Shown: positions 11,282 to 22,380 of the stretch, one piece after another
Numbering within the stretch: position 1 is the first letter of the stretch
Layout: every line of letters starts with the position of its first letter
DNA from: Paraspadella gotoi
Lineage: Eukaryota; Chaetognatha
DNA: 64,000 nt
Reading direction: 5' to 3'
Assembly: GCA_051294375.1 (NCBI GenBank)
Contig: CM119264.1
Location: 30,694,091 to 30,758,090, forward strand
The notes under the pieces: model-generated
Told to the model about the DNA's origin: nothing
The model's database searches: none
What the model saw: the letters and a program-made list of their open reading frames with translations, nothing else
Position numbers and translations under genes: made by a program

Positions 11282-11737
11282 CTAATCGTTACCTATTATT
11301 TTGGAAGAGGCACGAATGCCATTAGCTATAGCCTGTCAAAAAATTAGGAGGAAAAATATCCTAAACGAATGGATTAATATTACATTTGTTGTAGCAATTT
11401 AATATTCACTTTCCCCTTGTCAGGCCGGTGAAATAATTTCCCCTGGCACAATCGACTTTTTCCTGTTACTCTTATTTGATAAGTGGCCTTCGGAAGAAGA
11501 TCAGATTTTGCTCATTTGTTTGGCTTCGTTATCTGCAGCGACATCTCCAAACGCCGAAGTCTGTATTCTTGGGAATTATGAGCTATGAGCTATAAGCTGG
11601 CGCCAAGACAAGAAAACAGAAAAATATGGGCCAAATCTCGTACTATTTGTAGTATAAGCTCATGATAGTTTGTGTAGTTAATGCGGGTGGACCTTATGGT
11701 GTATAAGTAGATAAGCTAATAATAAAACAAAAAATAA
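11282..11737. other. unique sequence without supported genes
   Basis: Moderately complex sequence between the duplicated block and a GAAA array. A small direct repeat tatgagctatgagctataag lies at about 11578-11598. No open frame with recognisable features. Confidence 0.6.
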
Positions 11738-11745
11738 ATAAAGAC

Positions 11746-11808
<63 letters not shown>

Positions 11809-11962
11809 CAGAAAGAAAGAACGAAATAAAGAAACCAAGAAAAATAGACATGAAGAAAGAAAGAGACAAAAAAGAAATATAAAAAGAAAAAAGAAAAAAA
11901 TAAAAAAGATAGAAAGAAAAATAGAAGAAAGAGAAACACAAAAATTAAAGAAATAAAGAAAA

Positions 11963-12008
<46 letters not shown>

Positions 12009-12205
12009 CAAAGATGGAAAGAAAGAAAGAGACAAAAAGAAAGAAAGAAAGAAAGAAAGAAAAAGAAAGAAAGAAAGAAAAACGGAAAGCAAGAAAGAAA
12101 GAAAGATGGAAAGAAAGAAAGAGACAAAAAGAAAGAAAGAAATAAAAAAGAAAGAAAGAAAAAGAAAGAAAGAAAGAAAAACGGAAAGCAAGAAAGAAAG
12201 AAAGA
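11738..12205. repeat. GAAA microsatellite array
   Basis: (GAAA)n with repeated interruptions. A secondary unit of about 110 bp (aaacggaaagcaagaaagaaagaaagat) recurs at about 12078 and 12178, so the array itself has been segmentally copied. Confidence 0.92.
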
Positions 12206-12275
12206 TGAGTCCGTATCGATCTTATGGTTCGTGTTTTTCAACTCGTCGCTCAATAAAAGTCTGTTATCCTCTATT

Positions 12276-12279
<4 letters not shown>

Positions 12280-12312
<33 letters not shown>

Positions 12313-12515
12313 TCTCTCTCTCTCTCCGATCCTTCGCTCTCTTCTCTCTTCTCTCTCTCTCTCTCTCTTCTCTCTTAACTCCTTCCCTGTTTTCTTCAAT
12401 CGTGGACTTTTTCTTTTCCTCCGTGGAAAGAGAGAGAACAAACTAAACGTTCCTTCTCTCTCACAGAAAATTGAAGCATAAATCACCGGGCAGACGACGA
12501 GGAGAAGAGAGAGAG

Positions 12516-12552
<37 letters not shown>

Positions 12553-12566
12553 GAGAGAGAGAGGGG
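12280..12566. repeat. opposed CT and GA tracts
   Basis: (CT)n at about 12282-12376, then about 130 bp of unique sequence, then (GA)n at about 12508-12566. The two arms are mutually complementary and could pair. Confidence 0.85.
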
Positions 12567-12702
12567 GGGTGGTAAAAAAAGAGGTAAGAAACGGTGAATT
12601 GGACTGAGAATGGGAATGGATGAAAAAAAAAGAACAAGTTACGAAGGATGAACTTCGAAAAAAAAGAAAGAAAGAAAAAAGAGGAAAAGAAATATTATTA
12701 GA

Positions 12703-12867
12703 GATAATAGAAGGATTACAAAGAGATAAAGACACAAGAGAATTTAAAAAAAGAGAGAAAGAAAAAGTTTTAAGTAAAATGAAGAGAAATAGAAAGTGAA
12801 AAAAAGCGTTAAAAACGAAGAAAAATAGAAAGAAATAAATAGAAATAGAAAGAGAAAAGAAAGGGTT
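12703..12867. repeat. direct repeat flanking the retrotransposon locus, left copy
   Basis: A-rich sequence beginning gataatagaaggattaca and ending aaagaaagggtt. It is repeated at 27240-27403, just after a 25-N gap. The left copy is followed by the LTR terminus TGTATTGAAC; the right copy continues aaaaaacgaag, so the right copy reads like an empty site. Confidence 0.85.
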
Positions 12868-13982
12868 TGTATTGAACTATGTTGTTAGCCGGAACAGGTT
12901 GAAAACTTAGAAGTTCTCTTCAATAAATAATGATAAAGTGATGTAGAGAAATGGAAAATAAAAATAATTTTAAAAAATTATTCTTATTATAAGCGCACGG
13001 AACATTTAAAAGATTATTTTATTACTATATAATTTAAAAATTTTTTTGAATTTTTTCAATTTTTTTTTTAATGGATCTGATAGAGCTTTAAAAGTTAGAT
13101 AAAGGTTATTAATACAAAATTTTTAAAAAATTTTTTTGGTTTATGATAAAAAAATTTTAAAAAACTATAAAAATTCAGCCGATGTGATGATTATTGATGA
13201 TTTTTTAACGTTTTTTCTTGTTTTTTTAACCAATTTCTTGATTCAAAATTTTTTTAAATTGTAGTATAACTTTCATTTAACTTTTTAAGCTCTATAGGAA
13301 TCCGTTCTTAAAACTAATTTTTTAAAAAAAATTTTTGTCATTTGTTATATATTAATAAATACTTTAAAAGCTTCAGTGGCAACACCCAATGAACTAATCA
13401 AAAAGTTACATTGAAAATCGATTTTATAATAGAAAGGAAAAAAAGGGAATTTTTTTGAGAGAACTAGAAGTTATAAAAAGTGCTTCAATTTTTGGCCGCC
13501 TTAATGTTCGTAGAGGTGGCTGTCGTTGACAACTAACTGGCTGAGCTGATCCTGCGCTATCAAAAACGAGAGAATTTCGAGTTGAGATTGCGCGGACGAG
13601 ACGATGCGCCGTCAAAGACGCTCAAGATGATCTTGACGACAAAGTCGAAGCCAAGCACTTCATAGTTGGTATTGAAGTAGTGTGAGTGAGTTAAAGTCTT
13701 GTTTCTGAAGCACAAATTTGTAGAAATGGTTGCCTCTATCACAAGGAAGGAAAGTCCACCATCCAGCGATCACTAGTTTCTATTAAAAAAGAAGTTTCCG
13801 AGAAATCTTAAAATAGCGATTATTATCTTTTAAAAAGTAGTAAAACAGCCATTGCAAGACTGAACAAATCTGAGAGGTTACACGTCGATAGAAATCAACA
13901 AATGCTGATCTGACGAAACGGCGGGAACCAACAGAAACAGCCATGCGTAGCCATCGAAAGCGTTACTTAAAGTATAGTATAC
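12868..13982 (-). mobile_element. interrupted, truncated LTR in minus orientation
   Basis: The terminal 16 bases TGTATTGAACTATGTT at 12868-12883 are the exact reverse complement of the last 16 bases (14687-14702) of the plus-oriented LTR. The rest of the LTR resumes at 13509 (cgtagaggtggctgtcg) and runs to 13982, after a 620 bp interruption. About the last 145 bp present in the other copies are missing, because the plus-oriented LTR begins at 13983. The five bases before it are gggtt, matching the break point of the empty-looking copy at 27399-27403. Confidence 0.8.
12884..13503. mobile_element. 620 bp insertion inside the minus-oriented LTR
   Basis: The LTR family reads ACTATGTTCGTAGAGG without a break in the copy at 14680-14702 (reverse complement). 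Here it is split between ATGTT (12879-12883) and ATGTT (13504-13508), so the insert is bounded by a 5 bp direct repeat like a target-site duplication. The insert starts gttagccgg, ends ggccgcctta, is very AT-rich with many poly-T and poly-A runs, and has no open frame of note. Terminal inverted repeats are at best weak (six of eight matching bases near the ends). Probably a non-autonomous element; class unknown. Confidence 0.6.
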
Positions 13983-14702
13983 TGTTACGAAATACATTAT
14001 CAATATATATACCGTGGAAATCCAAACTCTCTTCTTTCCACCCCGATGCTACTTTTATTTCTATTTTACTAACGCAAGGAATTCATTTTCTTCCGCGATC
14101 ACAGCACATCTTTTGGTTTCTAATTTGTTATCATAGTATATATACTTAAGTAACAGCTTCCGAGTGGCTACGCATGGCATGTTTCTTGATTGGTTCCGCC
14201 GTTTCGTTTATATCTCAGCATTGATTTCTATCGACGTGTACCTTCTCAGTTTGTTCCAGTCTTGCAATGCGTTTACTACTTTTTAAAAATAATTAAATCG
14301 CTATTTAAGATATCTCGAAAACTTCTTTTTAATAAAGAAAACTAGTGATCGCTGGATTGGGACTCTTCCTTGTGATAGAGCAACCATTTCTACAAATTTG
14401 GCTTCCAGAAACAAGTAAGATGGATTCTTTAAACTTTATATATATATATTTGCTGAGTGTGTATTAATGTTTTGTTATTCTTGCCCAGGACTTCTAACTC
14501 TACTCTCTCTACTCTCTCTACTCAGATACCAACAGAAGTGCTGGGCTTAGGACTTTGTCGTCAGATCATCTTGAGCGTCAAGACCGCGCCATCGTCTCGT
14601 CCGGCGCCATCTAAAACTCGAATTCCTCTCGTTTTGATAGCGCAGACAGCTAAGCAGTTTAGTTGTCAACGACAGCCACCTCTACGAACATAGTTCAATA
14701 CA
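13983..14702 (+). mobile_element. 5' LTR of the BEL/Pao element
   Basis: The 720 bp unit starts TGTTACGAAATAC and ends TTCAATACA, directly upstream of the internal region. Its orientation is inferred from that position. It aligns, inverted, to the solo LTR at 3945-4703 and to 13509-13982. Visible sequence signals include a TATATATACTT stretch near 14137-14147 that could serve as a TATA box, and an AATAAAG near 14330 that could be a poly(A) signal. No matching 3' LTR was seen downstream of 22380. A tRNA-type primer site starting TGG is not obvious right after 14702. Confidence 0.85.
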
Positions 14703-17700
14703 TTAGAAAGTCTTCGTTGCGGGATCGTTCTTTCATCAAGCGTTCGTCGAAGATTCTCTAAGCCTCAACGGTTTTCGCGGAACCGTTGAGAGAAGTCACC
14801 GCCTGCGTCGGCCTCTCGGGTTGCCGAGCGAATTGACGATTCCAACATCGAAAGAACTTTGCAAACTTTCGACGGACTTAAGGATCCGGCCGGCGCTTCG
14901 GCTCTGCTTTCATTGCGATAGGATCTTCGAACTAGCGACGACGCCGTCGGCGCGTAATTTTGGAACGTCGACGTATTGTGGCATCGCCGCTCCTTCTCGA
15001 ACTAGCAGCTGAGATTGAAGTTCGGTTTCGATTGTTTTATTTCTCAATCTTCGCGTCTTCCGTGCTAACGACTTCGCGAACTTTCCAACGATTCAACGCC
15101 GCGTCTTGGTCACCTGCGGCAGGAATAGGATCGCGTGGAAATAAAGCGCGCCGAGATTAATTTGCGTCGTGGGAGCTCGGTTGCCGAATTCTATTGATCG
15201 GAACTCCCCTTCGGCGTTTTTGTGGACTTCGTCGCTCGTTGTAAGGACGAATTTTAGATTTTCGCTAGTGCGACGAACGAGAAAATATCGATAACTTCGC
15301 GACGCCCGACAGTATCCCCTCTCCCAAAATTTCTACGAGATATCTGGACTTACCCCTCTTCAAAAGCGGACATGGCTTTCAAGTCCCTGAACGGCCGTAC
15401 CCTTTCAGAATTGCAAACATCTTCCTGCGTACCTTCACGTCGATGAAGTGGTCGAGGACATGCGATCATCGTACGATCGCGCCAAAACCACACTGACGCA
15501 AGAAAACATTGCGGTCGCCAACGCGGAAAAGGACACGTAGTCCGTTCAGGTCTACGAAAGATCCGGGCCGCTTATTTCAGGAGGAACATGGAAGGACGAG
15601 GCGATGGAAGTTCTGTCGGGCTTCCTCAACCGCCTCCACAATATTCTTGGCGCGCCGCTTTCTCAATTCGCGGGCTAAACTCTGTGTCGACCGCGGAGGG
15701 CCTCATCGGTTGGGGAAAGCATCGCTTCGGGAAGGACGTCCCGGCTCCGGTTGCAACAAGGATGACGAACGATGCCTGAGTTGCCCGGAATATTCCTCTG
15801 AAAGGGAAACCGATTTTCTCCGGCTGCCAAAACCGTCCCCAACGACGGAAGCGTGGCGTCCATCCCGGGCCGTTCTCGCCCCCTCCACCGTCTCCAGAAG
15901 AAGACGTTCGATACGCCGTTCCGTCTTATTTTCCGTCCAACATCCAAGTGAGTATTCGACGGATAATTTGCGCATCCGAGGGAAATAATATCCATCCCGT
16001 CCCTAATCGATCGACCCGGCGAAACGAACTTGTCTGGCGTCTCGGGAGTTGCGTCCGACCCGCTTCGGCGGAGGCTTGGCTGCCCCTGGAGACTGCTGCG
16101 GTTACTCGTACTAGGAAACGACGAGAGCTCATAGTCTATCGTGGACATCGATGCCGCCGCCAACGAGATCAACCCCGCGAAGGCTCGGTGCCGATTTGAC
16201 GTCTCTCGTCGGCGTCGAGGGAAGTGCGCCGCGATTTTAGTGCGATTTTTTCGACTCTTCGTGGGAGCACGGATAAACTGAGGAGCGATGCGTTGACGCG
16301 ACGGATTTCGCGATTATACGTAACGTAGCCGCGCCCGCAGATCGCGCATTAGACGAGAGCCGGAAAGAAAACGAGAGAAGAAGAGAGAATATGTTAAGGT
16401 CATGCAGAACGAGTTTTCGGCGACGCGAGAGGAGGCCTGTTTCAGAGAGAAGCCCCGCGTTCGACCGACGTCTTCGCGTACGGCCGAATGGGTCGCGCTC
16501 AAGCGACCAATCCCCCCGCACGAGCCCATCTCTCCGACAACTTGTAGACGGCCTGGAAAATATGAAAACTCCTCCACCGGCTTACGACGTAAAATTTCAA
16601 CATCATAGTGTCGCCCCAACGGCCTAAATGAAGCCGGCGCTAAACTAGCGTCTGTTTCAAGGCGAGCGTCCTACTTCCGGAACAAAGGATAGAGGCGAGG
16701 GAGGCGGTAGGCGTGGGAGCGGTGTCCGATGGACGCTCCGCAACCGCCCGCCAATCCGTCGGAGAAATCACAAGTTGACTATGGAGTTTCTAGCGACGCA
16801 TTTAGGACCTTCTTTCAATGAAGGATTGCGTCGACAGCGGAAGGATGCGGAAGTCGTTCTTCCCCTTCCCTCCCGCCCTTCCCGTACTGACTGGCGCCTA
16901 CCGCTGCGGCGATGAACGCCGAGGCGCCAGTTATTTGTCCCAGAGAAGCGACGCCGATTCCATCCAGCTTCACACGCTTCTCGAGGCCTCAAGGCATTCC
17001 AACGGCGTGTCCTCTGAACCGGCGCCGTCTGAGGCAGCCTTCGACCGCCCGCTGCGATGGCGACGGCTTTTTAGGAATTCAAGCCCAGACACTCGCCTTC
17101 CAATTGCTCCAGCAGCAGCGCCCGAAAAACCAAAGTTGGTGAAAAATACATTCACGTTTGGATTTCGAGCGTCAACTCGAGATTACCAAGCAGCGTCTGT
17201 GCGTTGGCGGCGCGACGGATCGATTGAAGTTTGAAGGAGCTTCCCCATTGCGTTTCGAATGTCTTCCCAGCGATCGAATCGAACGTTTTCTAACGCAGAC
17301 CGACGCGGACCTCGGCTCTTGCGACTGCCCTCATTCGTCCTTCAAGAAGGAAAGGGGAGATGAAGCGACGACGGCAGATGAGATGATTGAGCAGATCCTC
17401 GGCGGTCCGGCTCGATCGTAAGGATTCGGTGAGTCATCATAGCTTGTTAATAACCTTGACAGCAGGTGGTACACCCTCGCGAGGGAGACGGGCAGGCTTG
17501 CGATCTCGATTCGTGCGGGCCGTCAATGGCGGATCTACTCGCGAAGCGGATGCCACATTATCAGATAAGTGGGCTAAAAAAGTGGGTTACTTACCGACAA
17601 TATCACCATTGTATGATGATCTTTCCTTTAGTGATTTTTTGTCTTTTCTACATTAACCAAAGAGGTCCTTGATTAGACCGCCGGCGAAGTCAGCGCGAAG

Positions 17701-18060
17701 ACGCCTGCGAGACGGATGAAGATCGAAGGCGACGGCGAAGTCAACGTTCGCCAAGCGGAGAAGACATCGAGACGAAAGGAAAGCTTCGATCTCCGCCGTT
17801 CTACCCCCGCCCTGCGGAGCGTCGGCATCAAAAGCCGACGTCGTCGTCGACTCGCCGGGACCTAAACTTTTGTGCCTTGCCCACATTGTGAGGGAAGCAA
17901 TATTGCGAAGCTGTGGACAAGTTTTCAGCGACTGAAGGCCCGCTAGTCGCCGCAAATTTATCGCCTCTCAAGCCCGCTTTGCTTCAACTGTATGGGAAGC
18001 GGTTCATTCTGTCGAGAACTATGGCCCCTACAAAAGAGCCGATGCTTTTGTTAGTAAAAA
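14703..18060 (+). pseudogene. gag: BEL/Pao gag, disrupted
   Basis: Gag packages element RNA. Two parts stand out. Around 15440-15690 a coding-like frame contains VVEDMRSSYDRAKTTLTQEN followed after a stop by VYERSGPLISGGTWKDEAM, which looks like a helical capsid-type segment. At 17868-18060 a cysteine-rich module reads CPHCEG, then about 30 residues including TSFQRLKAR, then CFNCMGSG, then a Cys and a final CFC. This is the multi-knuckle nucleic-acid binding module typical of BEL/Pao Gag, though a histidine expected in the second knuckle is lost beside what looks like one extra T. In-frame stops and frame changes occur throughout. Between 15700 and 17800 the frame cannot be followed reliably. 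Family assignment is firm for the knuckles, inferred for the rest. Confidence 0.75.
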
Positions 18061-18269
18061 TCATTCATCCGCTCCTTCATTGTTGACGGCCCGACCACCG
18101 CCGGAGGCGCGGAGCTTCAAAAGCTTTCTTTTTTTGCGCCTTGCAAATCGACAACGACGAGCAGCGGGAGAAAATGAAAGGAAAGTCTTCCGCCGCCGCC
18201 GATACGACGGGTATCGACGGCGATCGTTGAAAAGGACTGCGTGACTATGCCGCGTAAGCCGCGGGCGGG

Positions 18270-18790
18270 CACGGTTACCGCCCAGTGGTGCCAATCGTGA
18301 TCGTTCGTCCGGTCAACGACGATATTCAACACTACGCGCTCTTGGACCAGCCTGGAGTAATAAGTGCGTCATCAACCGTCCAACTCGCGAGCGCCGATGA
18401 AATTGCCGCTTAGTCAATGTAATTTTTGAAATTAACTACTCTCGCTCTGAGTCTACACCCCCTAGGCCAATGGTGAGGAAAGATGAAGATTTCTTCAGTC
18501 ACGGTGCATTTGGAATTGGACCTTGGAGGATTGTCCTTTCGCCGTCGACCATCCTGGCTTTCGGAAGACGGACGCGCCTCCGTCTCAGGAGGATTTCTTT
18601 TCCTTTGCCTTCATCTTAGCGGATGTCGAGATTTTCGGCTCTTCAACGAAAGAGATCGGCTCTATTCTTTCAGCCGAATATACCTGGACTTTGGGAGACG
18701 GCGAGATTTCGCCGTGGTAGTAAGATGCTCCCCATTGCGTTTAAAAACCGAATGGGGATGGACCATCGGCGGCCACTGCGGCCAGGGTCG
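18270..18790 (+). pseudogene. BEL/Pao aspartic protease domain, disrupted
   Basis: The retroviral-type protease would cut the Gag-Pol polyprotein. A frame around 18280-18400 gives VVPIVIVRPVNDD and HYALLDQPG, aligning with the family pattern of a beta strand followed by ALLD-S-G; the catalytic Asp is present but the residues after it are altered, with QPG in place of SG. The end of the domain is clear: sequence around 18735-18775 encodes LKTEWGWTIGG, matching the LGW(V/T)(I/V)xG hallmark before BEL/Pao reverse transcriptase. The preceding segment, with YTWTLGDGEI near 18680-18710, fits the LIGxDxxWxLxxGEI pattern of the family. At least two frame changes separate these parts. Confidence 0.75.
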
Positions 18791-18813
18791 TCGAGCTCCG
18801 CGGGAATCATCAA

Positions 18814-19740
18814 GTGACCTGTCACCGTTCAAAGTTTGACGACGAGCAGCTCAGCCCGCGGAAAATTCAGCGTCTTTTGAACAGCGATTTTTCGCCGGCC
18901 GCCATCGGCGAAAGCCTCAATCTAGCGTGGCAAGACGACTTCGCCATTGAGCAGCTTCGGTCGACGATACAGTTCGACGAGACTGTCGGACATTTGGAAG
19001 GTTGGGCTTCCTTTGGAGAAGGCCGGGAAAAAGGCCTGCGGAGATTTCTGAACAAATGTTAATTCGTCTGAGTGGCCATGAAATCGGTCCTGAAAAAGCC
19101 CCGGGCAAGATGCGGCGAGTGCACGCTTCGCCAAAGAAGGAGTCTTTAAGCATCAGTTCAAGGAAATCATCGACGAAGGTCATGCGATTCGAATAGATGA
19201 TCCAGCAGTCCCGGACGGAGAACCAATTTGGTATGCTTTGCCCACTCATATTCGCAACGAGAGCTGACAAGCCAGAGAAAATATCGCGTCTGCCATGACG
19301 CCAAGGCGTCTTGCGACGGAATCAAGGCCTCAACGTCAGCTTCTCACGGGCCCACCTAATGAATAAATCTCTTGGCGTCCTTTCCGCTATTCGCCGTCAC
19401 GAAAATCTTCCCTCGACTCCGACGTTGCGCGGATTCTTTCATCAGTGCTTTCGTCGACGAAAAAGATCGCCATGTGTTTCGCTTCTGTGGTTTGAAGACG
19501 AAAACAATGGAAAGTCTCGTTCTAATGGGAGATGATCGTCCACGTTTTCGGCGCAAAGTCGTCGCCTACGTGCGCCAGCTACGTGCTCAGCATCACGGGC
19601 CGTACCCTTTATGGAACGGTTCCACGGAAAGCCGCTGACGCATCATCAACGATTTCTACGTGGACAACTGTTGCTTTCGCGCCGACCGTCGAGGTGCCCG
19701 AAAAAACCTCCGGATCGGCATCACGGAAGCGATGAAGCGT
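18814..19740 (+). pseudogene. BEL/Pao reverse transcriptase domain, disrupted
   Basis: Reverse transcriptase copies element RNA into DNA. Family motifs in order: FKHQFKEIIDEGHA near 19143; IWYALPTHI near 19228 (family pattern xWYLPHHx); KYRVCHDAKASCDG near 19279, equivalent to the KxRVVFDxxAxxxG motif; a segment with GPxxMNKxLGVL near 19345-19380; DVARI with FHQCF near 19420-19445, equivalent to the region carrying the first catalytic Asp; RFxWFEDEN near 19480; and VHVFGAKSSP near 19535, the FGxxxSPxxAN motif. Then FYVDN at about 19652, where the catalytic FYVDD box has Asn in its last position, followed by EAMKRGGF. Frames switch at least six times, and a TGA interrupts the frame just after the IWYALPTHI motif. 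Confidence 0.88.
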
Positions 19741-20189
19741 GGAGGCTTTCGACCTTGTATGCTGGCGATCATCGCACAAAGAGGCGTTGGAGGATGACAC
19801 GCCTGCGTCGAAAAGGAATGGGGGAAAAAAGATATCAAAAACCTTCAGTGATGAGAGCGACGATAATTGGGAAAAAGTGCTTTGCTTTGTCTTGTTTTTC
19901 ACGTGATTATATCTCGGTTCCAATACGGAACAAGAAGAAGGTGCGATACCAGAAGTCCAAACGCGACGAACAAATGCTCTCACTCACCAGCTCTCTCTTT
20001 GATCTTAATGGGGTTCGTGGCACCCTTCATCCTGCGCGGACGTGAGATTTTTCAGCGAGGCAACTAGAAAAAACTCCGTGGGATTGACAGTTTCAAAGGG
20101 AGTATATTTGTTCGAATCAACAAATGGCGGCAAGAGGTAGTGAAGCTTATTCCATCGAGATTCCGCGCTGGATCGCGCACGAAGGAACT

Positions 20190-20720
20190 ACAAAATACGG
20201 CGCCCGAGATGCACATCTTCTGCGATGCTCGAAGTTGGGCTACGGGTGTCGCTCATGTTATTCGTCGCGTCGAGTTCCATCAGAGACTTTTACGTCGCTT
20301 ATTTCTTTTGGAAAATCGCGCGTGGCCTCTGTCTTCGAGTAAGTGTTCTTCACCATGAATCATTCCGCGGCTGGAACTTACCGCGCGGAAACTCGCCGCC
20401 GAACTTCGTCTATCTGTCTTGGATCAGGTTCATGAGGAATTCGAGAGTTTGTGTTCTGACGATCGCATAACGTCATCAAGCAAAATTCGGGACGAGAAGT
20501 TCGCACGTTTCATCCCGTTTTCAAACATCGAAATCTCTCGAAATTCGTAAATCTCCGAGGTAGGACGAATGGAGATTACGTCCCGACTGCATAACCCGGC
20601 AATATTGCGAGTCGGGGTTACTCTGAAAGATGGAAGAAGTGGAAGAAGTTCTATCGTGGTCCAGAATTTCTTGACCCGGAATCAACTTGGCCGGATCAAA
20701 CGTGTTTGATATCGGAAGTT
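20190..20720 (+). pseudogene. BEL/Pao RNase H region and linker, disrupted
   Basis: RNase H removes the RNA strand during reverse transcription. EMHIFCDARSWATGVAHVI at about 20205-20260 matches the family signature xLHxFCDAS..AxGxxxY that carries a catalytic Asp. At 20359-20425 the sequence encodes IIPRLELTARKLAAELRL, the IPRLEL motif with its catalytic Glu. Downstream, WRxxxPTxxNPADxxSRG is recognisable only in pieces across two frames near 20570-20620. The linker motif WKKFYRGPEFL then DPESTWPDQ is intact at about 20632-20692, matching the WxxGPxFLxxxxxxWP pattern before BEL/Pao integrase. Confidence 0.88.
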
Positions 20721-20759
20721 CTTGAAGATCCTTCCAGGAGCGATCATTTGAGAAAAAAG

Positions 20760-22380
20760 CGTAGTGGATGCCCTCACCGCTTCTCCTGCTTTCACTTCAC
20801 GTTTTTCTGGAGATTCGTGGATGCTCGACTACGCCTGTAAGTTTTCGCTCTTGGTCGGCAGCGTCAAAGAAAAAACCGCCTTTGCTTTGCGCGTGTTGCG
20901 AAACCTTGCTTTTGGAAGGGCCTTCAACGCAATCTTGCGGCCGAAAAGCATTCCTCGATCTACTTAGTCGATATTCAATCGACGGCGATCGCTTCATCGC
21001 CTAATTCAAATCAAATATTTCGGTTTCTGAGATGGAATTTCTACATGAAAATTCGACACGGTCTCCTCAACTTCGAAAGGAATTGAAAATTTAAAAAAAT
21101 TCGCCTCTACGGGGTAAAAAAGGTTTGGTTTTTTTTCTCCTTCGTCGACTGCGGGGGAAGAATGCGCCGTCGGCGGCCGACTTGGCAATGCGGCGACGCT
21201 TTTCCTTCGAGGCGAAACATACCGATTCATTTGCCTACGGACGACGATCCTAAGTCTCGCGCCCTTATCCGAGATGTACATAGACCGAGGGTCATGCGGG
21301 GAGACTTGAGCAAACTGCAGCGAGAGGATTCGGCGCAAGTTTTGGATCCTGCCGGGACGTCAACTGTCCGATCGAGTCCTCACAAATGCCGGTCTACTGC
21401 CAAAAAAGCCTCAAGCCACCGGAAACAACAGAAAATGGCGCCTCTTCCGATCTACAGGGACGGCCCCCGGGCCGCCATTCGGAATGTCGGCCGTCGATCG
21501 CTCGGGGCCCTTCGACATAAAATCGGGACGAGCTCGACATAAGCGCTGGGTTGGCGCTTTTTACCATGTCTCTACTCTCGCGCGTTCATCTCGAGGCGTT
21601 ATTTCTCTCTCGACCTCTTCTTCATCAATTGCCTTCGATGCGCGAAGGAAGGAAGGCCGGGCCATACGGCATCTCTTCAGCGATTAACGCATCAAATTTC
21701 AAAGTCCGACAAAGCTCTGCGCGCATGCTTTCAAGGAGTGGAACCGGAGGATCATTGATAAAAATTCCATCGTCTTGGCTATCGACTGGGACTTCGCGCC
21801 GCCTCTCACGCCGCATTATGGCGGTTTGGAAAGGTGGTCGCTCGGCAAACGGCATCTTTATTCATTACTTGGTGACGACCGCTTTCGATGGAGACGTTTC
21901 GCACCGCATCACCGGCGCGAGGAAAATAATCAACGGCGACCTTAACGCGGATTAAGCAGCGCATGCTTAAAGACCTTCTACCTTTTGACCCAGCTGACAT
22001 CTTATATCCGCGGGGGATTCGGATCGGAACGACGCCGTAGTCTTTACCACCCGGCTCCGTTTTTCGGCGATTCATTGCGTTTGGAGTATAAGCAAGCGTG
22101 GGATTTGATCTGTCAATTCGAGCGTCGCTTCTCGCGGACTATTTACCTTAGTCTCCAACGCGCGAACGTTTGGCAAACGACGCTTGCCGGATCTCAGGTC
22201 GGCCAGCTCTTTTACTTGTTGACGAAACCAAGGCCAGTAAGCGAGTGGAGCTTGGCGTCATTAGAAAGCGTGCTGGCGACGACACGCACGTGCGACGCGC
22301 GTTCCGTGCGCGACCGCGAATGGAAAAAAAAAATCCTTTGTCGAGCGAGATCGATCTAAGATCGTTCTTTGAATTAGGAT
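20760..22380 (+). pseudogene. BEL/Pao integrase region, disrupted
   Basis: Integrase inserts the DNA copy into the host genome. The zinc-binding HHCC region is seen at about 21230-21400: HLPTDDDPKSRALIRDVH, then the spaced pattern up to the cysteines, then MAPLP near 21434 (family: MxxLPxxR). The core domain begins near 21480 with a GVDxxGPF-like segment read in two frames (GPFDIKSGRARHKRW), followed by SRVHLE near 21575 and the IDWDFAPPLTPHYGG motif at about 21780-21825, equivalent to WxFxPPxxPHxGG before the catalytic Glu. The C-terminal segment LLVDETKASKRVELGVI at about 22216-22266 matches the GDLVLLxDExxxxxxWxLGxV pattern. The reading ends near 22380. Frames change at least five times. 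Confidence 0.88.

Larger units (their letters stand above)
13983..22380 (+). mobile_element. BEL/Pao LTR retrotransposon, 5' LTR plus disrupted internal region
   Basis: Domain order LTR, gag with zinc knuckles, protease, reverse transcriptase, RNase H and integrase is that of BEL/Pao elements, and several motifs are diagnostic of that group. The internal region is visibly more GC-rich than the AT-rich DNA around it. Every domain is split over several frames by stops and one-base shifts, so no intact polyprotein exists in this copy as assembled. The 3' LTR is missing or was replaced. No env-like frame was seen after integrase. Confidence 0.92.
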
